Source: Halalkalibacter alkalisediminis (GTDB lineage: Bacteria > Bacillota > Bacilli > Bacillales > Bacillaceae_D). Taken from it: a stretch of 64,000 bases of DNA. The notes beneath the pieces are model-generated. The model made no database searches, had not been told where the DNA came from, and was given only the letters and a program-made list of their open reading frames with translations. Of this stretch, positions 50,760-58,510 are shown in pieces. The translations under genes were made by a program, and so were the position numbers. Position 1 is the stretch's first letter. The number at the start of each line of letters is the position of its first letter. Location: assembly GCF_028610705.1 (NCBI RefSeq), contig NZ_JAQQWT010000009.1, forward strand, positions 1 through 64,000, read 5' to 3'.

Positions 50760-51278
50760 TTATTTTTCCTTCATCACCTGTTTATAATGCTGCCCCTTTT
50801 CAACGTATTCCTGGCGAATACGCGCCATATCTATGAGGTCCTCTTCATTTAACTCGCGTACGACTTTCGCAGGTCGGCCAAAAGCTAAAGTATTGGCTGG
50901 AATTTTCTTTCCTGGAGGGACAAGACTTCCAGCCCCTATAAAGGCTCCTTCGCCAATCTCCGCTCCGTCAAGAACGATAGAGCCCATTCCTATTAATGCT
51001 TTTTTTCGAACCGTGCAGCTGTGGAGCATCACTTGATGACCTACGGTAACATCATCCTCAATAATTAATGGATATTTCGGACTTTGGTGGAGCATGGATT
51101 GGTCTTGAATGTTCACACGATCTCCAATGATTGTAGGTGAGACATCGCCGCGAATAACGGTCTGAAACCAAATGCTTGATTCTTCACCGATTTTTACATC
51201 TCCTGTGATTGTCACTCCATCGGCAATAAACGCACTTTCTGCAATTGTCGGAAATTTGTCTTGATATCGATAAATCAT
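50760..51278 (-). CDS. ytoA: gamma-class carbonic anhydrase-like protein YtoA
   Basis: Trimeric left-handed beta-helix protein, 172 residues from the ATG at 51278 (AAAAGGA upstream; a GTG or ATG at 51305 lies before it). Hexapeptide repeats (GVTITGDVKIGEESSIWFQT), and metal-ligand histidines in LHQSPKYP, VGHQVMLHSC: the three-histidine arrangement of gamma-CA proteins. C-terminal helix packs on the barrel. Many such proteins lack CA activity, so the role (CO2/HCO3- or acyltransferase-like) is open. Convergent with DUF1540, divergent from ytpA. Confidence 0.9.
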   Translation of the reverse strand: MIYRYQDKFPTIAESAFIADGVTITGDVKIGEESSIWFQTVIRGDVSPTIIGDRVNIQDQSMLHQSPKYPLIIEDDVTVGHQVMLHSCTVRKKALIGMGSIVLDGAEIGEGAFIGAGSLVPPGKKIPANTLAFGRPAKVVRELNEEDLIDMARIRQEYVEKGQHYKQVMKEK

Positions 51279-51386
51279 AAAGCCACATCCTTTTCGTTTG
51301 GTCAATAAATCGCTATACTTATTTTAACGTAAAAAATGCATGTTATGGTCTCTTTTTAAATTTTCATCAAAGGGGGAGTTTGCTGT

Positions 51387-52169
51387 ATGTGGAAATGGGA
51401 AGTGGCTGAACCAAGAGGAGTTATAGTTGTGGTTCATGGTGCCGGAGAGCATCACGCGAGGTACCAATGGCTTGCTGAGAAATGGAATGAACATGGATTT
51501 GATGTCGTGATGGGAGATCTACCTGGTCAAGGAAAGACGAGGGGAAGAAGAGGACATATTCAATCCTTTAATCAATATTTAGATACGGTTGAAGAATGGT
51601 TAGAAGAAGCCCGAACAAAAGGATTGCCGGTTTTTTTACTCGGTCATAGTATGGGTGGACTTGTTGTGATAAGAACGTTAATGGAGAGGAATGCGGCTCT
51701 CATAAAAGGAGTGCTGTTGTCCTCACCTTGCTTAGGACTAAGCCATCCACCAGCAAAAACAAAAGATTTGGCGTCGAAGTTGATTCACCGAATCGTTCCG
51801 ACTTTTAGTACGACTTCAGGTGTACGCTCAGAGCTCGCAACGCGGAATGAAGAAATCCGAGAGCTCTATTTAAGAGATGAGTTACGAGTAACAAAGGTAT
51901 CGGCAAGGTGGTATCAGGAGTTAACAAAAGCGATGAGGGTAGCACTCAGATATCCAGAGAAATTTCCGAATGTACCAGTCCTTGTTTTACAGTCGGGTGA
52001 CGATCATTTAGTTAATAAACTTGAGGTAAGGGCATGGTTTGATGAAATTTCGTCAACGGAGAAGTTTTATAAGGAATGGGAAGGTTTGTACCATGAAGTA
52101 TTTAATGAACCAGAACGCGACGATGTTTTCCGCTATGCGATTGGATTTGTGAACTTGCTTGTACCTTAG
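51387..52169 (+). CDS. ytpA: lysophospholipase-type alpha/beta hydrolase YtpA
   Basis: Monoacylglycerol-lipase-like enzyme. In B. subtilis YtpA is a phospholipase needed to make the lysophospholipid antibiotic bacilysocin. 260 residues. VVHGAGEHHARY (oxyanion), LLGHSMGGLV (nucleophile), LQSGDDHLVN (acid), GLYHEVFNEPERDDVF (base His), each matching the B. subtilis protein. ATG after GGGGGAG. Followed by ytpB after 90 bases, as in B. subtilis. Confidence 0.93.
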   Translation: MWKWEVAEPRGVIVVVHGAGEHHARYQWLAEKWNEHGFDVVMGDLPGQGKTRGRRGHIQSFNQYLDTVEEWLEEARTKGLPVFLLGHSMGGLVVIRTLMERNAALIKGVLLSSPCLGLSHPPAKTKDLASKLIHRIVPTFSTTSGVRSELATRNEEIRELYLRDELRVTKVSARWYQELTKAMRVALRYPEKFPNVPVLVLQSGDDHLVNKLEVRAWFDEISSTEKFYKEWEGLYHEVFNEPERDDVFRYAIGFVNLLVP

Positions 52170-52259
52170 TACCTGAGACCGTGCTTAAAAGGTCTTTCAT
52201 TGTCTCTAAGGAATGATTATGCTAAGGTATATTGATGGAAATACGGAGGAGGAGAAACG

Positions 52260-53315
52260 TTGACTGTCCCGACCAAACCAATCCCTTTATTGTATAATGT
52301 TTATAAAGAGGTGATCCCAACGGTTCATCGTTATTTCAATCAATGGGATCAATTAGCTCAAACGATACCAGACCCAGAATTGCGTTCACAAGCTCTTGAC
52401 GCTATCAACAAGAAACAGTTCCACTGTGAGGGTGGTGGAGTGTTTGGTTTAGTAGCTAGAGATCGTTTTGATGATCTGATCCAATTCATTATTGCTTATC
52501 AAATAACGTGTGATTATCTTGATAATCTTTGTGATCAGAGTCCGTCTCTTGATCCTAATGATTTCAGGTCGTTACATCAAGCATTGCTCGATGCGTTAAC
52601 CCCAGGAGCGAGCTTGAAAAACTATTATCAATACCGACAAGAACAGGAAGATGGTGGCTACTTACACGCTTTAGTAAAAACGTGTCAAGATATTCTGATC
52701 ACTTTCCCGTCTTTTGAAAAAGTTCAGGCAGGAATGCTTGAATTAAGTGGTTACTATGGTGATTTACAAGTTCATAAGCATGTGGTTAAGGAAGAACGCA
52801 TTCCGCGTCTAGAAAAGTGGTTTGCCGAACATCAGCATAAAGTACCCGAAATGACCTGGTTTGAGTTCTCTGCTTGTACGGCTTCGACCTTAGGAATTTA
52901 CGTACAAGCGACATACGCAACGAAACCGGACTTAACAGAAATAACAGCCAAAGCACTCAAGGACGGTTATTATCCTTGGCTTCAAGGTGTACATATTTTA
53001 CTTGACTATTTCATTGATCAAGAAGAAGATATAGCGGATGATGAATTGAACTTTTTATTTTACTATGAAAATGAAGAACAAATGATTGAGCGTTTTCGTT
53101 TTTTTGTGGAGAAAGCAGAGGAATACCTTGCCAAATTACCAGACCCACAGTTCCACAGAATGATTATTCGCGGAATCATTGCGATCTATATTGCCGACGA
53201 AAAAATTCAAGGTGATAAGGACTTAAAAAGGAAATCGAAACAAATGATTAAAATGGGCGGATTGCCTACACTCCTTTTCTTTTTAAATAGGTGGATGGTG
53301 AGACGTAAACGATAA
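52260..53315 (+). CDS. ytpB: tetraprenyl-beta-curcumene synthase
   Basis: Large-terpene synthase (DUF2600) that cyclises heptaprenyl diphosphate to tetraprenyl-beta-curcumene in the sesquarterpene pathway of Bacillus; the products affect spore and membrane properties. 351 residues, all-helical. Acidic metal motifs DYLDNL and DYFIDQEED are where prenyl-diphosphate Mg2+ would bind, unlike the standard DDxxD. TTG start after GGAGGAG. Paired with ytpA. The downstream cyclase gene is not in this window. Confidence 0.92.
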   Translation: MTVPTKPIPLLYNVYKEVIPTVHRYFNQWDQLAQTIPDPELRSQALDAINKKQFHCEGGGVFGLVARDRFDDLIQFIIAYQITCDYLDNLCDQSPSLDPNDFRSLHQALLDALTPGASLKNYYQYRQEQEDGGYLHALVKTCQDILITFPSFEKVQAGMLELSGYYGDLQVHKHVVKEERIPRLEKWFAEHQHKVPEMTWFEFSACTASTLGIYVQATYATKPDLTEITAKALKDGYYPWLQGVHILLDYFIDQEEDIADDELNFLFYYENEEQMIERFRFFVEKAEEYLAKLPDPQFHRMIIRGIIAIYIADEKIQGDKDLKRKSKQMIKMGGLPTLLFFLNRWMVRRKR

Positions 53316-53317
53316 AA

Positions 53318-53353
53318 GAAAGCAACCGGTTCCCTACACTAACGGGTTTACTT
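53318..53353. repeat. left copy of an inverted-arm repeat with direct core
   Basis: GAAAGCAACC - ggt - TCCCTACACT - AACGGGTTTACTT. The arms recur as exact reverse complements at 54367-54402, but the central TCCCTACACT is in the same orientation in both. The arms can pair (AACC.GT / AC.GGGTT), so it may also be a ytpB terminator. Confidence 0.7.
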
Positions 53354-53442
53354 GTAAGGGGCAAAACGGAAAAACACCGACAAATTCACATACTAAATCA
53401 CACAATATTCACAACCTAAATCACAGGATAATTCGCATTGTA

Positions 53443-53480
53443 AAAAGGCACGAAGAACTGTTCTTCGTGCCTTCAATTTT
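53443..53480. terminator. terminator of the small glyoxalase gene
   Basis: AAGGCACGAAGAAC / GTTCTTCGTGCCTT with almost no loop; A run before and T run after, so it works on either strand. Confidence 0.85.
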
Positions 53481-53514
53481 TATGTTTTTTCTTGTTAAAC
53501 TAAAGTACCCATTG

Positions 53515-53949
53515 TTAATTCTCCCTTTTTTCCTCCCAAAGCTGTATACGTTCTTCATGACTAACCTCTTTATGTACTTGATGCAGCATCCATATATAAC
53601 CAAAGGGGTCCATGAATATGGCGTTCGATACTCCGTAGTCAGGAATCTCAGTCACCGGTTGCACCTCTGTACAACCTAAATCCATCGCCTTTGCATAGGT
53701 CTCCTTAATGTCTGGGACAGTAACATTAACCCAACTAGTTTTAGGGTCGTCAGGATTTGGTGCGATCAAATGGAATTCTGGATTTTCATCTAACATATGA
53801 AAGTGAACATCGTATAGGATAAAAACTACCTCATTTTCACCACGAGGAAAGTTTGAAACCTCGACACGCTCGATATTAAATATATTTTCGTATAATTCCA
53901 ATGCTTTTAAGCTATCTTTCACAACCATATCAATTTCTACTCCAACCAT
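53515..53949 (-). CDS. VOC-family (glyoxalase/PhnB-like) protein
   Basis: 144 residues with two beta-alpha-beta-beta-beta modules, starting EIDMVVKDSLKALELYENIF and ending with NAIFMDPFGYIWMLHQ, the YPFG-WMLH type of C-terminus typical of PhnB-like proteins. A C-terminal helix rich in Glu/Lys follows. Substrate unknown (resistance or metabolite isomerisation). ATG at 53949 follows AAAAGGAG by 10 bases. It is flanked by inverted repeats and AT-rich repeat tracts that separate ytpB from ytiB, so it may be an insertion into the conserved region. Confidence 0.82.
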   Translation of the reverse strand: MVGVEIDMVVKDSLKALELYENIFNIERVEVSNFPRGENEVVFILYDVHFHMLDENPEFHLIAPNPDDPKTSWVNVTVPDIKETYAKAMDLGCTEVQPVTEIPDYGVSNAIFMDPFGYIWMLHQVHKEVSHEERIQLWEEKREN

Positions 53950-53958
53950 AATGAACAC

Positions 53959-54366
53959 ACTCCTTTTACAAGTTAATAAATATTCTTTACCTCACCATTT
54001 TCCCCAGTTTAATCAATTAAAGTATACCAGTTAAATATTAATAACACGGTAAATATGGTTTTCTTATTGTAGTATTCTACTCGCTAGCTTAAGTGTTTTT
54101 GTTCACAAACTCTGCATTTTTCTTATTACCATTTTAACATAAATATCCAAATGCCTTTCAGTCACATGAAATTTCACATATTTAATCTCACCTAAATCAC
54201 AAGCTGGAAATATTTATTTCCACCCGTGTAATAGGGGTGTGAATTGCTATGTGATTTTAAGACTATATGAGGGTAAAACATTGATATAACAATAAAAAAA
54301 ACACATGTGATTTCTTGTGTAAAATCGCATGTGTTTTTGCTTGTGATTGGCTTGTTTGCACCTCTG
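53959..54366. other. repeat-rich non-coding interval
   Basis: No gene seen. Contains several AAATCACA/ATTCACA-type motifs (around 54170-54200, and on the opposite strand near 54240-54260 and 54300-54345), related to two tandem copies at 53384-53428. A strong hairpin AAAAACACATG / CATGTGTTTTT (about 54296-54340) is flanked by A and T runs and may be a bidirectional terminator. CACCC / GGGTG forms a small hairpin near 54222-54240. Confidence 0.6.
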
Positions 54367-54402
54367 AAGTAAACCCGTTATCCCTACACTCAGGTTGCTT
54401 TC
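54367..54402. repeat. right copy of the inverted-arm repeat with direct core
   Basis: AAGTAAACCCGTT - a - TCCCTACACT - ca - GGTTGCTTTC; see the left copy at 53318-53353. It lies 7 bases past the ytiB stop and could end that gene's transcript. Confidence 0.7.
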
Positions 54403-54409
54403 TCTTTGG

Positions 54410-54967
54410 CTAATATCCATCAATAATTAGGTCTAAAGCTCCTGTATCTGGAGAGATAACGAGTCCATGAACTGGAATCGTCTCTGGGAGTAGGGGATGA
54501 TTTTTTATCATTTTCACGCTATTTCTAACACTTTCTTCGACATTATTGAAACCAGTCAGAAATGATTTGACATCAATTCCTGAAAACTCTAGTGTTTCAA
54601 TGGTTTTTGAACTAACTCCTCTTTCTTTCGCTTTTTCGACAATGCCACCTGGTTCCAATCCGGCCATTCCACAGTTATGATGCCCCACTACCATCACTTC
54701 TTCTGCTTTTAGTTCATAGACAGCCAAAAGAATGCTACGCATAACACTGCCAAATGGATGTGAGATAACAGCCCCGGCATTTTTTATGAACTTGGCATCG
54801 CCGTGATTTATATCCATGGCAGACCGCAGCAACTGAGAAAGGCGTGTGTCCATACAGGTAAAAATGACGACCTTCTTATCAGGAAACTTGGTTGTTTGAA
54901 AGCCCTCGTATTGTTTATCAGTCACAAACCTTTGATTGTGAGCCAACACATTATCAAGTAAAGTCAT
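54410..54967 (-). CDS. ytiB: beta-class carbonic anhydrase YtiB
   Basis: Zinc enzyme interconverting CO2 and bicarbonate. 185 residues. Zinc ligands: Cys in FTCMDTRL (with the Asp-Arg dyad), and His and Cys in VVGHHNCGMAG. N-terminus LLDNVLAHNQRFV and C-terminus VHGLVISPDTGALDLIIDGY match B. subtilis YtiB. ATG after AAGGGGA. A gamma-type homologue (ytoA) is 3 kb away. Confidence 0.93.
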   Translation of the reverse strand: MTLLDNVLAHNQRFVTDKQYEGFQTTKFPDKKVVIFTCMDTRLSQLLRSAMDINHGDAKFIKNAGAVISHPFGSVMRSILLAVYELKAEEVMVVGHHNCGMAGLEPGGIVEKAKERGVSSKTIETLEFSGIDVKSFLTGFNNVEESVRNSVKMIKNHPLLPETIPVHGLVISPDTGALDLIIDGY

Positions 54968-55031
54968 AGTGATTCCCCTTAATAAATTTATTTCCCTATA
55001 TTTTCCACGCTTTATTTAGAATTGTCAAACA

Positions 55032-55604
55032 TTAGCGCTTTTCGATTGCGATAATGAAAGGAGGATCGTTTACTTGATTAATAAACTCATATTTGAGTAC
55101 ATGTGCATGTCGTTGATCAATTTGCTCAACAAATGAAAGGATCTGATTTTTCTCCTCCTTCCCCTCGTCATGTCCATGATAAATGACAAGAACGATGATG
55201 GCGCTAGGAGCCATCATTTCAAGTAAGGCACTAATTGCAGCCAGTGTGGAGGTGGGTTTTGTGACAATGGATTTATCACCACCTGGTAAAAATCCCAAAT
55301 TGAAAATGGCTCCCTTTAATCGACTGTACTCCAGTTCTGGAACAACCTTCCGTACGTGTTCATGTCCTGTTTGAACAAGCTCTACTCTAGATAAGACATG
55401 ATGCTCCTGAAGCCGTTGGGTAGTGGCTGTAATCGCTTGTTCCTGGATATCGAATCCGTAAACCAACCCGTCCTTTCCAACAAGGTTTGCCAGGAAAAGA
55501 GTGTCATGGCCATTTCCGACTGTGCAATCGACCGCAACATCACCTGGCTGTATCGCTTGTTGTAATAGAAAACGGGCAAAAGGTAAAACGCCAAATACTT
55601 TCAT
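55032..55604 (-). CDS. ytqB: tRNA mnm5(s2)U methyltransferase family protein YtqB (MnmM)
   Basis: Class I SAM methyltransferase, 190 residues. SAM-binding loop VAVDCTVGNGHDTLFLA, then acidic FDIQ, and later FNLGFLPGGDK. B. subtilis YtqB was shown to perform the final methylation of nm5s2U34 in tRNA and renamed MnmM. ATG overlaps the ytqA stop (ATGA) with AAGGAG just upstream, so the two are translationally coupled. Confidence 0.9.
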   Translation of the reverse strand: MKVFGVLPFARFLLQQAIQPGDVAVDCTVGNGHDTLFLANLVGKDGLVYGFDIQEQAITATTQRLQEHHVLSRVELVQTGHEHVRKVVPELEYSRLKGAIFNLGFLPGGDKSIVTKPTSTLAAISALLEMMAPSAIIVLVIYHGHDEGKEEKNQILSFVEQIDQRHAHVLKYEFINQVNDPPFIIAIEKR

Positions 55605-56548
55605 TGATTTAATAACTCCTTCACATAGAATTTTCCTTGCCAGCTATCTCGTCTTACAAGTTCAGCTTCAATTCCATTTAGAACACTCCACTTATTCATA
55701 CTCCACATTGGCCCAATCATAATATCAGCTGGACCATCTCCGGTTAAACGATGGATGACCATTTCTGGTGGTAATACTTCTAACTGATCAACAACAAGGT
55801 TGATATAATCCTCTTGACTCATCAATTCAACGAGCCCTTTTTCAAATTGCTTCACCATTGGAGTTTTTTTCAACAGATGAAGGAGATGAATCTTAATGCC
55901 TTGAACATCCAACTTTGCAACTTCTTGAGTCGTCTCCATCATCATTTTATGATCTTCAAGAGGGAGTCCGTTAATCATATGGGCACAAACATTAATGCCA
56001 TGTTTTCTAAGCTTCTCCACACCATCTATGTAGCATTGATAATCATGTGCGCGATTGATGAGGAGAGCTGTTCTTTCATGAACCGTTTGCAACCCAAGCT
56101 CGACCCATAAAAAAGTTCGTTTATTAAGCTCCGCAAGATAGTCGACAACATCGTCCGGAAGGCAATCAGGCCTTGTGGCAATCGAAAGACCGACGACCCC
56201 TTCTTGCTGTAAAATCACTTCAAAATACTCACGTAACGTTTCAACAGGAGCATATGTATTCGAGTAAGCTTGAAAGTACCCGATGTATTTTCCAGTTTTC
56301 CATTTTTTGTGCATCCTCTCTTTGATCGTATTAAATTGCGTGATTAAATCATCACGGCGATCGCCAGCAAAATCTCCTGATCCTCTTTCACTGCAGAACG
56401 TACACCCCCCATGTGCGACATTTCCATCACGATTAGGACAATCAAATCCAGCGTCAAGTGGGACTTTAAATATTTTTTCACCAAAATGATTTTTTAAATA
56501 ATAATTCCAAGAATAATAACGTTTGTCTCCGAAGTTAGGTTTGCTCAT
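55601..56548 (-). CDS. ytqA: radical SAM enzyme YtqA (MnmL family)
   Basis: Radical SAM protein, 315 residues, Elp3-like. The [4Fe-4S] cysteines lie in CPNRDGNVAHGGCTFC (C-x12-C-x2-C spacing of this family). TIM-barrel segments SNTYAPVETL, LSIATRPDCLPD and WVELGLQTVHERTALLINR follow. In B. subtilis the protein acts with YtqB in an alternative route to mnm5s2U in tRNA and has been called MnmL. First gene of the ytqA-ytqB operon. Confidence 0.9.
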   Translation of the reverse strand: MSKPNFGDKRYYSWNYYLKNHFGEKIFKVPLDAGFDCPNRDGNVAHGGCTFCSERGSGDFAGDRRDDLITQFNTIKERMHKKWKTGKYIGYFQAYSNTYAPVETLREYFEVILQQEGVVGLSIATRPDCLPDDVVDYLAELNKRTFLWVELGLQTVHERTALLINRAHDYQCYIDGVEKLRKHGINVCAHMINGLPLEDHKMMMETTQEVAKLDVQGIKIHLLHLLKKTPMVKQFEKGLVELMSQEDYINLVVDQLEVLPPEMVIHRLTGDGPADIMIGPMWSMNKWSVLNGIEAELVRRDSWQGKFYVKELLNQ

Positions 56549-56908
56549 GGACCCAGCCTTTCTTTCTTACCTGTCATGGATTTACCTTTATTGTAGCATG
56601 TTTGAAAATGAATCTTCAAAAAGTGAAGCCTCTTTAAAAAGGTGAAAACCGACCATTTTTAGTATCTTGATTAAATAGCAATGACTCCACACGTTGCGCC
56701 CTGCTAGGAGAAACCCACTCATAGCAGGGTTTTAAAATATGAAACGGCTACGTTCATTGCTTGGAGGCGAACGAAAAAAGTAAAAGTCGACCTTTTTCAG
56801 TCGCCGCCCAAAGGAGTTTCTTTAGTAGTACGAAAGAAAAAGATTGCAATTTAATTATAGATCTTCTAAGATGTCTTAGGGAATAAAGCGGAAGGAGGGG
56901 CTAATGTT
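56549..56908. other. intergenic interval holding a repeat element
   Basis: No gene. Contains dispersed repeat copy B and, to its left, a partial terminal hairpin TAAAAAGGTGAAAACCGACC (56635-56662 region). The yttB ribosome site GGAGGGG ends the interval. Confidence 0.6.
56635..56806. repeat. dispersed intergenic hairpin repeat, copy B plus partial copy
   Basis: Full copy 56684-56806: CTCCACACGTTGCGC, hairpin CCCTGCT / AGCAGGG (56699-56729), CGGCTACGTTCATTGCTT, then terminal hairpin GGCGA.../TCGCC with inner AAAAGTCGACCTTTTT. Same order as copy A (39757-39889); the hairpin arms differ but pairing is kept. A second terminal-hairpin fragment precedes it at 56635-56662. Confidence 0.75.
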
Positions 56909-58120
56909 ATGCCAAAATCACTTTGGTTCCTTGTTGTTGCCATGGTTGTGAATGTAACTGGAGCTTCATTTTTATGGCCGTTAAATGCCATTATTATTCA
57001 TCAAGAATTAGGTAGATCGCTAACCGCAGCTGGCTTTGTTCTAATGCTTAATGCAGGGGCAGGCGTGTTCGGTAGTTTAATTGGCGGGCGGTTGTTTGAT
57101 CAAATAGGAGCCTATCGGACGATGATTTTAGGACTTGTGATCACAACAGTTAGTGCTATTATATTAGTTTTCTATCATAGTTTTTATTTCTATATGTCTC
57201 TATTAATAGGGCTTGGTTTTGGTACAGGTATTCTTTTTCCAGCCATGTATGCACTGGCGGGTAGTTTATGGCCCGAAGGTGATCGTAAGCCATTCAATGC
57301 GATGTACGTCGCTCAAAACGTGGGGGTTGCTCTTGGAACGGCTTTAGTTGGAGTGGTAGCGACGATCGAACTGACGGCAGTATTTACGGCCAATGCATTC
57401 ATGTACGCTGTATTATTAGTGTTTGTAGCAGCTTGCTTTAAGAAAATCGGAGCAAAAGCGATCAGTCAAGCCACGTCGAATGTATTTGAACAAAAGACGC
57501 CTATTCGAAGCAACGCGCGACTCCAGGCCTTGGTGCTACTATCGGTTGCGTTCTTTATTTGCTGGCTGGCTTATACTCAGTGGCAGGCGAATGTGTCTGT
57601 TCACACACAATCACTTGGTATATCCTTGCAGTATTACAGCTTGCTATGGACGGTTAATGGATTAATGATTGTGTTTGCACAGCCGATCATTGCTTGGATT
57701 ATTCGAAAGTGGGTTCGTACGTTGAAGCAACAAATGATCGTAGGAGTCTTCATTTTTATTTTATCGTATACGATCTTGCTTCATGCGAGTGTATTCACCA
57801 TGTTTTTTGTGGCTATGATTGTTTTGACGATTGGCGAAATGTTCGTTTGGCCAGCCGTTCCGACGATTGCGAGCCAATTGGCTCCTAAAAATAAGGAAGG
57901 GTTTTATCAAGGAATTATTAATAGTGTCGCGACAGGAGGGAGAATGATTGGGCCATTACTCGGTGGGTTAATGGTTGACTTTTACTCCATCCAAGTCTTG
58001 ATTTGGTTGCTATTAATTTTATTTGTTTTGGCCATTACCGTGTTGTTTGTCTACGATTTTCCTTTAAAACGGTTAAAACAAATGAAGCAAAAAAAAGAAG
58101 AGGTCCCAGTTGGTTATTAG
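56909..58120 (+). CDS. yttB: MFS transporter YttB
   Basis: Twelve-helix major facilitator, 403 residues; B. subtilis YttB has 397 and the same place upstream of leuS. Motif A is GGRLFDQIGAYRT; start segment VNVTGASFLWPLNAIIIHQE. Substrate unknown; a drug-efflux type is inferred by family only. ATG after GGAGGGG. Confidence 0.9.
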   Translation: MPKSLWFLVVAMVVNVTGASFLWPLNAIIIHQELGRSLTAAGFVLMLNAGAGVFGSLIGGRLFDQIGAYRTMILGLVITTVSAIILVFYHSFYFYMSLLIGLGFGTGILFPAMYALAGSLWPEGDRKPFNAMYVAQNVGVALGTALVGVVATIELTAVFTANAFMYAVLLVFVAACFKKIGAKAISQATSNVFEQKTPIRSNARLQALVLLSVAFFICWLAYTQWQANVSVHTQSLGISLQYYSLLWTVNGLMIVFAQPIIAWIIRKWVRTLKQQMIVGVFIFILSYTILLHASVFTMFFVAMIVLTIGEMFVWPAVPTIASQLAPKNKEGFYQGIINSVATGGRMIGPLLGGLMVDFYSIQVLIWLLLILFVLAITVLFVYDFPLKRLKQMKQKKEEVPVGY

Positions 58121-58125
58121 CCTGC

Positions 58126-58154
58126 TTGACAGTGAGGGTCCAAATCCCTAAAAT
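58126..58154 (+). promoter_or_regulatory. leuS promoter
   Basis: TTGACA (58126-58131), 17-base spacer, TAAAAT (58149-58154), just before the T-box leader. Confidence 0.8.
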
Positions 58155-58161
58155 AACAAGT

Positions 58162-58407
58162 AAGTTCATATGCTGACGTAGAAAAGGAGTAGTACTCATA
58201 ATTGGGACTGTAGAGAGCTGACGGTTGGTGCAAGTCAGTCGAAAAATTATGACGAACTCACCTTGGAGTTTTGAAAGTTTACCTTTCAACGGGTCACGAA
58301 CGTTACACGTGAAGAGCGAATGATTAAATTCATTAATGTGGGTGGTACCGCGGGAAGTATAGATGACTCTCGTCCCTAACAATCTTGTTAGGGATGGGAG
58401 TCTTTTT
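58162..58407 (+). ncRNA. T-box leader of leuS (leucine specifier)
   Basis: The T-box TGGGTGGTACCGCGG (58339-58353) pairs with uncharged tRNA acceptor ends. In stem I GAACTCACC contains the specifier CTC (58257-58259), a leucine codon. The terminator GACTC...CCCTAACA / TGTTAGGG...GAGTC with TTTTT ends at 58407. Low charged tRNA-Leu should stabilise the antiterminator and switch on leuS. Confidence 0.95.
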
Positions 58408-58510
58408 GTATGACCGAAAAGATCCATGATCTTTTCTGCAGCATGAAAAAGCATTGCAGCTCTAAGAAATCACCATTTGAACAAAGGGTTAACTATAGGA
58501 GGATGAAAAG

